Shown one piece after another: positions 56,723 to 64,000 of a stretch of DNA of 64,000 nucleotides (its first letter is position 1; each line of letters opens with the position of its first letter). The DNA comes from an uncultured Pelagibacteraceae bacterium (GTDB lineage Bacteria; Pseudomonadota; Alphaproteobacteria; Pelagibacterales; Pelagibacteraceae), in contig CACNWV010000002.1 in the NCBI GenBank assembly GCA_902624195.1, forward strand, positions 1 to 64,000, given 5' to 3'. A program made the position numbers and the translations under genes. The notes under the pieces are model-generated. The model made no database searches. It was not told where the DNA came from and saw only the letters and a program-made list of their open reading frames with translations.

Positions 56723-57379
56723 ATGAAACCAAAAAGTTTAGAAATATTTATCCCTGGCCCTGCTGGAAGACTTGAAGCAAAATATTATAAAAATCCAAAG
56801 TTTGGTGCCCCGATTGCAATAGTTTTACACCCACATCCTCAATACGGTGGAACAATGAATAATAGAATTGTTCAGTTATTATATAATATCTTTTTGAAGA
56901 ATGGTTTCTCGGTAATAAAAGTTAATTTTAGAGGTGTTGGTAAAAGTGAGGGAGTTTTTGATAATGGTCAAGGAGAATTGTCTGATGCTGCAGCAGCTTT
57001 AGATTGGATCGAAAGACAAAATCTTGATTATAGTCAATGCTGGGTTTCAGGATTTTCTTTTGGTTCGTTAATTTGTATGCAATTAATAATGAGAAGACCT
57101 GAAATAAACAATTTTATAGCTGTATCACCTCAACCAAATGTTTACGATTTCTCTTTTTTAGCTCCATGCCCAACTTCTGGTCAAGTAATTTACAGTGAAA
57201 ACGATGAGCTTGTGACTCGAGAAAGTATAAATGAACTTGACAAAAGAATAAAAAATCAAAAAGGTGTTGAGGTAATTTTTTCAAAAGTAAAAAATTCTAA
57301 CCACTTTTTTAAAAATAAAGAAAAAGATCTTACTTTTGAAATAGATAAATATATAAAAGAAAAAACAGCCTTGATTTAA
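56723..57379 (+). CDS. Alpha/beta hydrolase of the YqiA/DUF-like bacterial family
   Basis: The 218-residue alpha/beta hydrolase fold starts IPGPAGRLEAKYY and has the oxyanion segment LHPHPQYGGTMNNRIV, the FRGVGKSEG turn, the nucleophile elbow SGFSFGSLI (serine near residue 115), and a likely catalytic histidine in NSNHFFKNKE. It is widespread in alphaproteobacteria, but its substrate is not known. It is divergent from iscR and overlaps the end of anmK by 4 bases. Confidence 0.82.
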   Translation: MKPKSLEIFIPGPAGRLEAKYYKNPKFGAPIAIVLHPHPQYGGTMNNRIVQLLYNIFLKNGFSVIKVNFRGVGKSEGVFDNGQGELSDAAAALDWIERQNLDYSQCWVSGFSFGSLICMQLIMRRPEINNFIAVSPQPNVYDFSFLAPCPTSGQVIYSENDELVTRESINELDKRIKNQKGVEVIFSKVKNSNHFFKNKEKDLTFEIDKYIKEKTALI

Positions 57380-58494
57380 TCTTCTATTATTTCTCCTCCA
57401 GAAATAGGTTTTTTACAATTTGTAGTATTTGGAAAAGTAATAGGTAGCTTTTTGTAAGATCGGATTGCAAGAAAACCAAATGCTTGGGACTCTATAAAAT
57501 CACCATTTATTCCAAAATCATCAATAATTAATAATTCAATTTTTTTTGGAAGAATTTTTTTTATTGAATTAATTAAAGTTTTATTTTTTCTTCCCCCGCC
57601 ACAAAGCAATATTTTTATAGGACTCTCCTCTTTTAAAATTATTGATAACTTTTCACTAATTATGCTTGCCGAGAAGCTTGTAAGTGTTGCTGCTCCATCT
57701 TCTAAGGAAAGTCCCCTAGTAAATGAAACATCAAAATCACTGGTATCGAAAGATTTTTTTTCCTTATTTTTTCTATTCAAGTAAAGTTCTTGCGCTTGCT
57801 CAAGAATTATTTCATTAATATTTCCTTTTGCGGCTAGATTCCCATCAAAATCAAATTTTAATTTTGAGTTTTTTCTCACCCAAATATCAATTAAACAATT
57901 TCCAGGTCCGATATCTTTGCTAAATAATTCAGGAGAACCGATTTGATCTTTTTTTATAAGAGTTAAATTTGATATTCCTCCAATGTTTAAAATACAAATT
58001 GGGAGTTTAATTTTTTTTTGGGTTACAATTAATTGGTGGTAAATCGGTGTTAGTGGGGCTCCCTCTCCCCCATTAATAATATCGTTTTCTCTAAATTTAA
58101 ATACTATTTTTTTGTTTGTGAGTTGGTGTAAAAGGTTCCCATCTCCCAATTGTCTAGAGATTTTCTCTTCAGCATTATGGTATATAGTTTGTCCGTGAAA
58201 CCCCACAAGAATATTTTCATTGTTATAATTTAGGTCCTTTACAACTTTTGCATGAAATAATGTAATTTCTCGCTCTAACAATCTTAAATCCTCTGAAAAT
58301 TTGTTTAAGTCATAAGTGTTTGAAATTTTGTCTTTTAAACTATGAATACTTCTGTAAATAGTTGAGTCATATTCAAAATATTTATCTTTCACCACTTCAT
58401 ATTGATCAATCCCGTTAGATTTTATTATGGAAGCGTCCACTCCATCACCGGAAGTTCCGCTCATAAGGCCTAAAGATGTATAAATTTTTTGCAT
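57376..58494 (-). CDS. anmK: Anhydro-N-acetylmuramic acid kinase
   Basis: AnmK phosphorylates and hydrolyses 1,6-anhydro-MurNAc released during peptidoglycan turnover. The 372 residues show GLMSGTSGDGVDASII (9-24), VGFHGQTIYHN, NIGGISNLTLI, DIGPGNCLIDIW and the C-terminal LLCGGGRKNKTLI, all family marks. It is divergent from tyrS with a 55-base gap. Confidence 0.96.
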   Translation of the reverse strand: MQKIYTSLGLMSGTSGDGVDASIIKSNGIDQYEVVKDKYFEYDSTIYRSIHSLKDKISNTYDLNKFSEDLRLLEREITLFHAKVVKDLNYNNENILVGFHGQTIYHNAEEKISRQLGDGNLLHQLTNKKIVFKFRENDIINGGEGAPLTPIYHQLIVTQKKIKLPICILNIGGISNLTLIKKDQIGSPELFSKDIGPGNCLIDIWVRKNSKLKFDFDGNLAAKGNINEIILEQAQELYLNRKNKEKKSFDTSDFDVSFTRGLSLEDGAATLTSFSASIISEKLSIILKEESPIKILLCGGGRKNKTLINSIKKILPKKIELLIIDDFGINGDFIESQAFGFLAIRSYKKLPITFPNTTNCKKPISGGEIIED

Positions 58495-58549
58495 ATTTTT
58501 ATTTATTTATAACAATATTTGTATAATAGTGTTTTAAAAAATTTGTGCT

Positions 58550-59788
58550 ATGAAAAATAAATTTTTAATAGAGATGCAATCACGTGGATATCTAAATCAA
58601 TGTACAGATTTAGATAAACTAAATATAGCTTGCAATAAAAGGTCAATAGCGGGTTATATTGGATTTGACTGCACTGCAGATAGTTTACACGTGGGTAGTC
58701 TTCTGCAAATTATGATTTTTAAATTGATGCAGAAATATGGTCACCGTCCAATAATACTTTTAGGCGGGGGAACTACCTTAATAGGTGATCCCTCTGGTAA
58801 AGATTCTACAAGAAAAATTTTAAATAAAAATGAAATTGATAAAAATATTAAAAGTATTAAAAAAGTTTTTTACAAAATTTTAAATTTTTCGGATAAAAAA
58901 ATTAAACCTATTTTTGTTAACAATGCTGAATGGTTAACAAAATTAAAATATATTCAATTTTTAAGAGATATAGGTAGTCATTTTACAATTAATAAGATGC
59001 TAACCTTTGACAGTGTGAAATTAAGATTAGAACGGGAGCAATCTCTAAGCTATATGGAATTTAATTATATGATTTTACAAGCATATGATTTCTATCAATT
59101 ATATAAAAAAAAGAATTGTATTTTACAAATAGGAGGGTCGGACCAATGGGGTAACATTGTGAATGGAGTAGAGTTAATTAGAAGAGTATTGCAGAAAGAA
59201 TCTTTTGGTTTAACTTCGCCTCTTATTACTATGGCATCTGGAGCAAAGATGGGCAAAACAGAGAAAGGTGCAATATGGTTAAATGAAAAGTTATATTCCC
59301 CATATGATTATTGGCAATTTTGGAGAAATACAGATGATCGAGACGTTAAAAAATTTTTAAATTACTTTACTGAAATAGAAACTGATAAAATTGATAATCT
59401 TTGTCAAAATGAAAAAGATATTAACAATCTTAAAATACTATTAGCTAATGAAGCTACAAAAATTCTCCACGGAACATCTGCTGCATCAAAAGCAGAGCAA
59501 ACAGCTAGAGACACATTTGTAAAAAAAGGCTTCAGTTTAAATCTACCGGTTATAAGTATTAAATTAGAGGAATTAAAAGAGGGAATAAATCTTTTAGATT
59601 TTTTATCAATCAAAAAAATTATGTCTTCAAAGAGTGAGGCAAGAAGAGCTATGAATAATAATGGCTTAAAGATTAATGATAAAGTTATTAATGACGAAAA
59701 AAAGATGTTAAATTTGGAAGATTTTGAGAAAAAAATGTTAAAAATATCTCATGGAAAAAAGAGACATTACTTAGTTAAGATTATTTAA
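58550..59788 (+). CDS. tyrS: Tyrosyl-tRNA synthetase
   Basis: TyrS charges tRNA-Tyr. The class I HIGH-like motif is ADSLHVGSL (residues about 44-52), followed by GGGTTLIGDPSGKD, the tyrosine-binding QAYDFYQLY and GGSDQWGNI, and the KMSKS-like motif GAKMGKTEKG. The C-terminal S4 RNA-binding domain occupies about 345-410 (SSKSEARRAMNNNGLKIND). It is 412 residues. Its end overlaps the convergent AsmA-like gene by 8 bases. Confidence 0.97.
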   Translation: MKNKFLIEMQSRGYLNQCTDLDKLNIACNKRSIAGYIGFDCTADSLHVGSLLQIMIFKLMQKYGHRPIILLGGGTTLIGDPSGKDSTRKILNKNEIDKNIKSIKKVFYKILNFSDKKIKPIFVNNAEWLTKLKYIQFLRDIGSHFTINKMLTFDSVKLRLEREQSLSYMEFNYMILQAYDFYQLYKKKNCILQIGGSDQWGNIVNGVELIRRVLQKESFGLTSPLITMASGAKMGKTEKGAIWLNEKLYSPYDYWQFWRNTDDRDVKKFLNYFTEIETDKIDNLCQNEKDINNLKILLANEATKILHGTSAASKAEQTARDTFVKKGFSLNLPVISIKLEELKEGINLLDFLSIKKIMSSKSEARRAMNNNGLKINDKVINDEKKMLNLEDFEKKMLKISHGKKRHYLVKII

Positions 59789-61970
59789 CTTTTTTATTTT
59801 TATCAATTATTTTTTGAATAAATCTTGGTGTAATTGTTCTTATAGGGTTAATTGTTGTTTTAATATTATTTGGCGGACCTTTCATTTTAAAACTTATTCC
59901 GAATAATCCCTCCCCAACATCTTTAGGTATTACAATGTCTCCAATTAGAGGTATTCTTGAAATCATTTTATTCAAAGTTTTTGCTGGTACCAAAGTCCCC
60001 CTCAAGCTTGTAACTGACTTATCTTGGTACCCCTCCATTAAAATTGAAATACTGGGTCCCAAGGCAAGTATCTCGTTTATTTTAAGAGTATCTTTTGATT
60101 TTTCCATGCTTATTTCCAATATATCAAAAGATATACCTTCCCCCTCAGCAAGGTCAGCAAGCCCGCCTAGGTCAGCAAGACTTAATAACTTTACCATTCC
60201 TGGAGCATTAATTACTTTAAAATTTTTAATCTTTAATTTTGAATTTGAATTATTTTCATCAAATACTGATGAGTAAAGAAGATTTCCTCCACTTAAACCA
60301 TTAAAAAAATTGAATTCTTTAAGAAGGGGCTTAGCAATATCAGAGTAAATTTCCAGATACTTCTTATTATTATCTTTATTATTTTTTAACGTAATATCTA
60401 AGTAATTTTTATCACCATAGTCTCCTTTGGAAGAAATTTTTATGAATTGACCATTAACAATTTTTCCGATTAGTCGGAAATTTTTGAGTATTTCAGATTT
60501 AGAAATATTTACATTTGCTAAGTTAATTTCGATATCCTTTGAAAAATTTGAAAGTAAGCTTTTTTCATTTTTTTGACTAAATAATTTTAGAAGATTAACC
60601 GCATCAAAATTGGTTCCGTTAACAGAGATATTATTTTTAAAAGCAATTACAAAATCATTATTTTTTTTCTTATTTTCATATGTTTTTACTGTAATTTTTT
60701 TAAGAGAAACTAAACTATTTTTATTAAATTTAATACCCTCCGCAAAAATTATACTTTTATTCTCATTAATTTTGATTTTATTTAAATTTAAAATTTTTTT
60801 CTTTTTATCTAAGTTTAAATTAATATTTGCTATGCTGCCTTTTTTTTTTCGATAATTAATAGCGCTTATTTTTATAGGATTGATAAAATCAGCATTAATT
60901 TTGAGATTTAGTAAATCGTTAATAATTAAATTTTCTAATGTAAATTTTTGTAAATCCTCTTTGTTTAAAGAATATTTACCTTCGATATTTATTTTATTTT
61001 TTTTTGTATTAATATAGCTATTAAATTTGGAATTTAATAAAGATAAACTACTAATTTTTTCTTCAGACAAAAAATAATTTATTGAGTTGATGAAATTAAA
61101 ATTAGCTTTTATTATTTTACCAGTATTTTTAATTTCATAATTTTTTATTTTGTAAGTTTTATCTAATAGAATTGAAAAATTTGTCATTACCTCAACATTT
61201 ATATCTGATAATCTGCCTATTTTTTTTAAATTTGGAAAAAGACTATTGTATTTATTAAAATCCTCTTTTTTTTGAAATTTAAGTTGTGTATTAAGATTTG
61301 ATTCTAAAAGAATTTCATTGGATAGATTTAACTTTAAATCACCTTCATTAATTTTTATTTCATCAGAATCACTAGTAATATTTTTTATCAAAATATCAGA
61401 TTTATCTGCAAAAAAAGAGAAGTTTGTTTTTTTAAGAGTAAAATTGTTTAATATTTTAACTTCAAGATCTGTGACTGCCCCCCTGGCTATAAAATTATTA
61501 AATAAATTGTTATTATCTAAATAAATCTCAATTTCAGTATCAAAGGTTCCGTCTTTTAAATTATTATTTAAAAAACTTGTAAAATTTGAGGGTTTAAAAG
61601 ATACTGAAATTTCTTTTAGTTGATCAATATTAATTTTATTTAATACTAAATAAATTTTTTCTATTCTAATGTCTGACTTAATTATGGAAAAAAAATCTAC
61701 ATAAACTTTTATATTTTGAGCTGGAATTAAAGTATTACGATAATAAATGCTAGGATTTTTGGTGTCTAAAAATAAGCTTAATTTTTTTAAATCTAGTTTA
61801 AATTTAATTGTCTTAAAATCTAAATTTAAATAATTATTACCCTGATTTATTTTTTGAGAAATAATTTTGTTAAATTTTTTAGTTTCAACCCCGGATGTTG
61901 TAAGTGCTACAATTATGGAAATAAATGTGATTAAAATTATTATAAGTGTAGTTGGTAATATTTTTTTCAT
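59781..61970 (-). CDS. AsmA/YhdP-like large envelope protein
   Basis: The 729-residue protein has one N-terminal membrane anchor (residues about 5-27) followed by a long beta-rich, lysine- and asparagine-rich periplasmic region. The C-terminus (residues about 590-729) with FKVINAPGMVKLLSLADLGG, EGISFDILEISMEKS and IPLIGDIVIPKDVGEGLFGISF matches the AsmA-like/DUF3971 C-terminal region of YhdP-type proteins. These are thought to bridge lipid movement between inner and outer membranes. It abuts prfB with a 1-base overlap. Confidence 0.82.
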   Translation of the reverse strand: MKKILPTTLIIILITFISIIVALTTSGVETKKFNKIISQKINQGNNYLNLDFKTIKFKLDLKKLSLFLDTKNPSIYYRNTLIPAQNIKVYVDFFSIIKSDIRIEKIYLVLNKINIDQLKEISVSFKPSNFTSFLNNNLKDGTFDTEIEIYLDNNNLFNNFIARGAVTDLEVKILNNFTLKKTNFSFFADKSDILIKNITSDSDEIKINEGDLKLNLSNEILLESNLNTQLKFQKKEDFNKYNSLFPNLKKIGRLSDINVEVMTNFSILLDKTYKIKNYEIKNTGKIIKANFNFINSINYFLSEEKISSLSLLNSKFNSYINTKKNKINIEGKYSLNKEDLQKFTLENLIINDLLNLKINADFINPIKISAINYRKKKGSIANINLNLDKKKKILNLNKIKINENKSIIFAEGIKFNKNSLVSLKKITVKTYENKKKNNDFVIAFKNNISVNGTNFDAVNLLKLFSQKNEKSLLSNFSKDIEINLANVNISKSEILKNFRLIGKIVNGQFIKISSKGDYGDKNYLDITLKNNKDNNKKYLEIYSDIAKPLLKEFNFFNGLSGGNLLYSSVFDENNSNSKLKIKNFKVINAPGMVKLLSLADLGGLADLAEGEGISFDILEISMEKSKDTLKINEILALGPSISILMEGYQDKSVTSLRGTLVPAKTLNKMISRIPLIGDIVIPKDVGEGLFGISFKMKGPPNNIKTTINPIRTITPRFIQKIIDKNKKVK

Positions 61971-63059
61971 TATTTATTTTTAATACCCTCCTCAATGAAT
62001 TGATCAATATTGCCATCCAAAACACTTAATGGATTTGTATTTTCTACTTTATTTCTAAGGTCTTTTACAAGTTGGTAGGGCTGTAAAACATAAGATCTGA
62101 TTTGGTGACCCCATCCAATATCAGTTTTTGTATTTAATTGTTTTTGATTTTCCTCTTCTCTTTTTTGCATCTCATATTCATACAATCTCGCTCTTAACAT
62201 TTTGAAACATGTTTCTTTATTTTTATGTTGAGATCTTTCATTTTGACATTGCACTACAATTTTTGTTGGTAAGTGAGTAATTCTAACAGCGCTATCAGTT
62301 GTATTAACATGCTGTCCTCCTGCTCCACTTGACCTATAAGTATCCACCCGTAAATCTTTTTCGTCTATATTAATATTTATGTCGTCTTCGACTGCCGGGT
62401 AAACCCATACACTAGCAAAACTTGTGTGTCGTCTAGCTCCACTATCGAAAGGAGAAATTCTAACCAATCTATGGACACCTGACTCTGATTTCATCAAACC
62501 ATAAAGATAATCACCTTCAACTTTAATTGTGGAAGATTTTATACCTGCCTCCTCCCCTTTATGTTCGCTAATTAATTGATAATTAAATTTTTTTTTGTCA
62601 AACCATTTCAGATACATTCTTCTTAGCATATCTGCCCAGTCTTGACTTTCGGTGCCCCCTGCGCCAGCATGAATTTCTAAGTAAATGTTTAAATCATCAT
62701 TTTCACCTGAAAGAAAACAATTTACCTCTCTTTGTTTAAGTTCTTGATAAAGCTCATCTATTTTAAGGTTACAATCTTTTATGATTTCCTCATTTTTTTC
62801 TTCAGTTGCCAAACTGAATAAATCTTTAACATTATTTAAATCGTTAATAGATTTTTTATAACTATTTAATATATCTTCGAAGGTTTTTTTTTGCTTTACT
62901 GTTTTTTTTACGAGAGCTTTATCTTTCCAAAAATTGTCTGATTGTAGTGTCCTATCTAATTCTTCTAACTTGATTTCAACTTTATTCCTATCAAAGATAC
63001 CCCCTAATATTATTTAAGGTTTTTTCAGTCTTAGCTAATTTATTTTCAAAATTTTGCAT
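61970..63059 (-). CDS. prfB: Peptide chain release factor 2, with programmed +1 frameshift
   Basis: RF2 ends translation at UAA and UGA. The gene starts at the ATG at 63059. Its first 22 codons end ...NNIRGYL at an in-frame TGA (62991-62993). A +1 slip on CTT continues with DRNKVEIKLEELDRTL and gives a product of about 362 residues, the normal RF2 length. The main frame has the GGQ motif (SSGAGGQHVNTTDSAV) and the stop-codon-reading region around GVHRLVRISPFDSGARRHTSF. Calling only the second frame, from an internal ATG at 62812, would lose the N-terminal domain. It overlaps the mrcA stop by 1 base. Confidence 0.96.
62991..63005 (-). promoter_or_regulatory. prfB programmed +1 frameshift site
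   Basis: The minus strand reads AGG GGG TAT CTT TGA: an internal Shine-Dalgarno-like AGGGGG, the slippery CTT and the UGA stop, with the spacing of the well-known RF2 autoregulatory site. Low RF2 slows reading of UGA and allows the slip to the GAT codon. In the zero frame the UGA is followed at once by TAG, so readthrough without slipping is doubly blocked. Confidence 0.95.
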
Positions 63060-64000
63060 TAATAAAATTGTCTAAATTTAATAAGGATATCACGGTCATT
63101 GACTGATATTAAGTTATTATTATTAATATTGTTAATATCTTTTTCCTTCATAGCTTCAATAATTATATTTTTGTCTCCTGCAGATGATTTAAGGCCTGTG
63201 TCATAATTTAATGAAGTTAAAAAGATATTTTGAGGAATGTGAAAATCTTTGAAATCTTCCTTGAATAGTGCATTTTCAATAAAATTTTTAAAAATAGGTA
63301 ATGCAGCTTTTGAACCAGTTTCATATTTTCCTAAAGTTTTGGGATTATCAAAACCTACATATACTCCAACTACTAAATTTGCAGAATAGCCAATAAACCA
63401 TGCATCATAATTATCGTTAGTTGTTCCTGTTTTTCCAGCAAGTGGAACTTTTAAACCTCTTAATTTTTTTGCAGTTCCCCTCTTAACTGCACCACTTAAT
63501 ATAGATGTCATTTGGTAAGCCGTTTCTTCACTAAATATTCTCTCTTCGATATTTTCAATGTCTGGTAATTCATCGGTATCGCTTACAAATTTGTCACAAC
63601 CCAAGCACTTTCTACTTTTGTTCTGAAAAATAGTTTTTCCTCTTCTATCTTGTATCCTTGAAATTAGAGTTGGTTCAATTTTTTTACCTCCATTTACAAA
63701 AGGTGCATATGCTGATGTTAAATTTAGCAAAGTTGTTTCAGCTGCACCTAAAGATACAGAAAGTAGTTCAGGAATTTCATCATAAATATCCAATTTTTTA
63801 GATAAATCTAAAATTTTATCTAAACCTAATATTTTTGCTATCCTCACAGTCATTAAATTCCTTGAGTACTCTATCCCTTTTCTTAAAGTTGTTGGTCCGT
63901 AAAATTTTTTTCCATAGTTTTCTGGTTTCCAATTCTTTAAGCCTATTCCCTGACTTTCAACAAAAGGTGCATCTAATATGATTGAATTAGGTGAGAAACC
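63059..64000 (-). CDS. mrcA: Penicillin-binding protein 1A, C-terminal part (runs off window)
   Basis: The reading frame is open from the window edge (64000) to the stop at 63059, giving 313 residues of the C-terminal transpeptidase domain of a class A penicillin-binding protein. It cross-links peptidoglycan in the periplasm. Visible are GPTTLRKGIEYSRNLMTVR with the SxN motif (Ser-Arg-Asn) and GKTGTTNDNYDAWFIGYS with the KTG motif. The SxxK serine and the glycosyltransferase domain lie beyond the edge. The ATG at 63853 is internal, not the start. Confidence 0.92.
   Translation of the reverse strand, partial: GFSPNSIILDAPFVESQGIGLKNWKPENYGKKFYGPTTLRKGIEYSRNLMTVRIAKILGLDKILDLSKKLDIYDEIPELLSVSLGAAETTLLNLTSAYAPFVNGGKKIEPTLISRIQDRRGKTIFQNKSRKCLGCDKFVSDTDELPDIENIEERIFSEETAYQMTSILSGAVKRGTAKKLRGLKVPLAGKTGTTNDNYDAWFIGYSANLVVGVYVGFDNPKTLGKYETGSKAALPIFKNFIENALFKEDFKDFHIPQNIFLTSLNYDTGLKSSAGDKNIIIEAMKEKDINNINNNNLISVNDRDILIKFRQFY

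Noticed and set aside
61970-62812. RF2 starting at the internal ATG at 62812
   Set aside because: The product would lack the conserved N-terminal domain. The frameshift site and matching RF2 sequence upstream show the true start is 63059.
63059-63853. Penicillin-binding protein gene starting at the ATG at 63853
   Set aside because: The same frame is open to the window edge and encodes conserved transpeptidase sequence (GPTTLRKGIEYSRNL), so this ATG is internal.
1-64000. CRISPR arrays, IS elements, prophage genes or tandem repeats
   Set aside because: No regularly spaced repeats, transposases, integrases or phage structural genes were seen on either strand.

Overview
The window is very AT-rich, extremely compact DNA from an alphaproteobacterium. 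Protein sequences and gene order point to the SAR11 group (Pelagibacterales). The evidence is strong A/T codon bias with lysine-, isoleucine- and asparagine-rich proteins, the 14-gene nuoA-N operon followed by birA-coaX-rnj-DUF1467-proS-lolC-lolD-dnaE, and stop/start overlaps of a few bases between most neighbours. No gene-free stretch exceeds about 190 bases. There is no rRNA, CRISPR array or recognisable IS element. Nearly all genes lie on the minus strand; the exceptions are the zinc-ribbon gene, the GT17 gene, glnA, an alpha/beta hydrolase gene and tyrS.

Layout. 1-2.9 kb: cdsA (edge), uppS, frr, tsf, rpsB, with pyrH missing from its usual place between tsf and frr. 3.0-12.9 kb: dnaE, lipoprotein export (lolD, lolC), proS, a DUF1467 protein, RNase J, coaX, birA. 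12.9-26.7 kb: the complete NADH:quinone oxidoreductase operon. 26.9-27.3 kb: tRNA-Asp, a decayed second copy of its 5' half, and tRNA-Val. 27.3-37.0 kb: an accessory phosphonate operon in the order phnD-phnC-phnE-phnE-DUF47-pit-phnA-phnY-FeADH-DMT. 37.1-41.1 kb: a zinc-ribbon protein, a three-part sugar-modifying fusion protein and a GT17 glycosyltransferase. 41.1-48.9 kb: lon, clpX, clpP, tig, tRNA-Leu, a WecA/MraY-like transferase and an EamA transporter. 49.1-50.5 kb: glnA. 50.5-56.6 kb: iscR-sufBCDSU-sufT-sufA. 56.7-64.0 kb: hydrolase, anmK, tyrS, an AsmA-like protein, prfB with its programmed frameshift, and the 3' part of a penicillin-binding protein 1A gene.

The most interesting system is the phosphonate operon. 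It has an ABC importer, phosphonoacetaldehyde dehydrogenase (PhnY) and phosphonoacetate hydrolase (PhnA, with all metal ligands and the threonine nucleophile in place). It lacks the transaminase PhnW that normally feeds this route from 2-aminoethylphosphonate. In its place is an iron-type alcohol dehydrogenase. I infer a route for 2-hydroxyethylphosphonate: alcohol to phosphonoacetaldehyde to phosphonoacetate to acetate plus phosphate. The Pit-type phosphate carrier and its PhoU-like partner in the same operon may handle the released phosphate, possibly by export. The route is a hypothesis from gene content; the individual PhnA, PhnY and transporter calls are much firmer.
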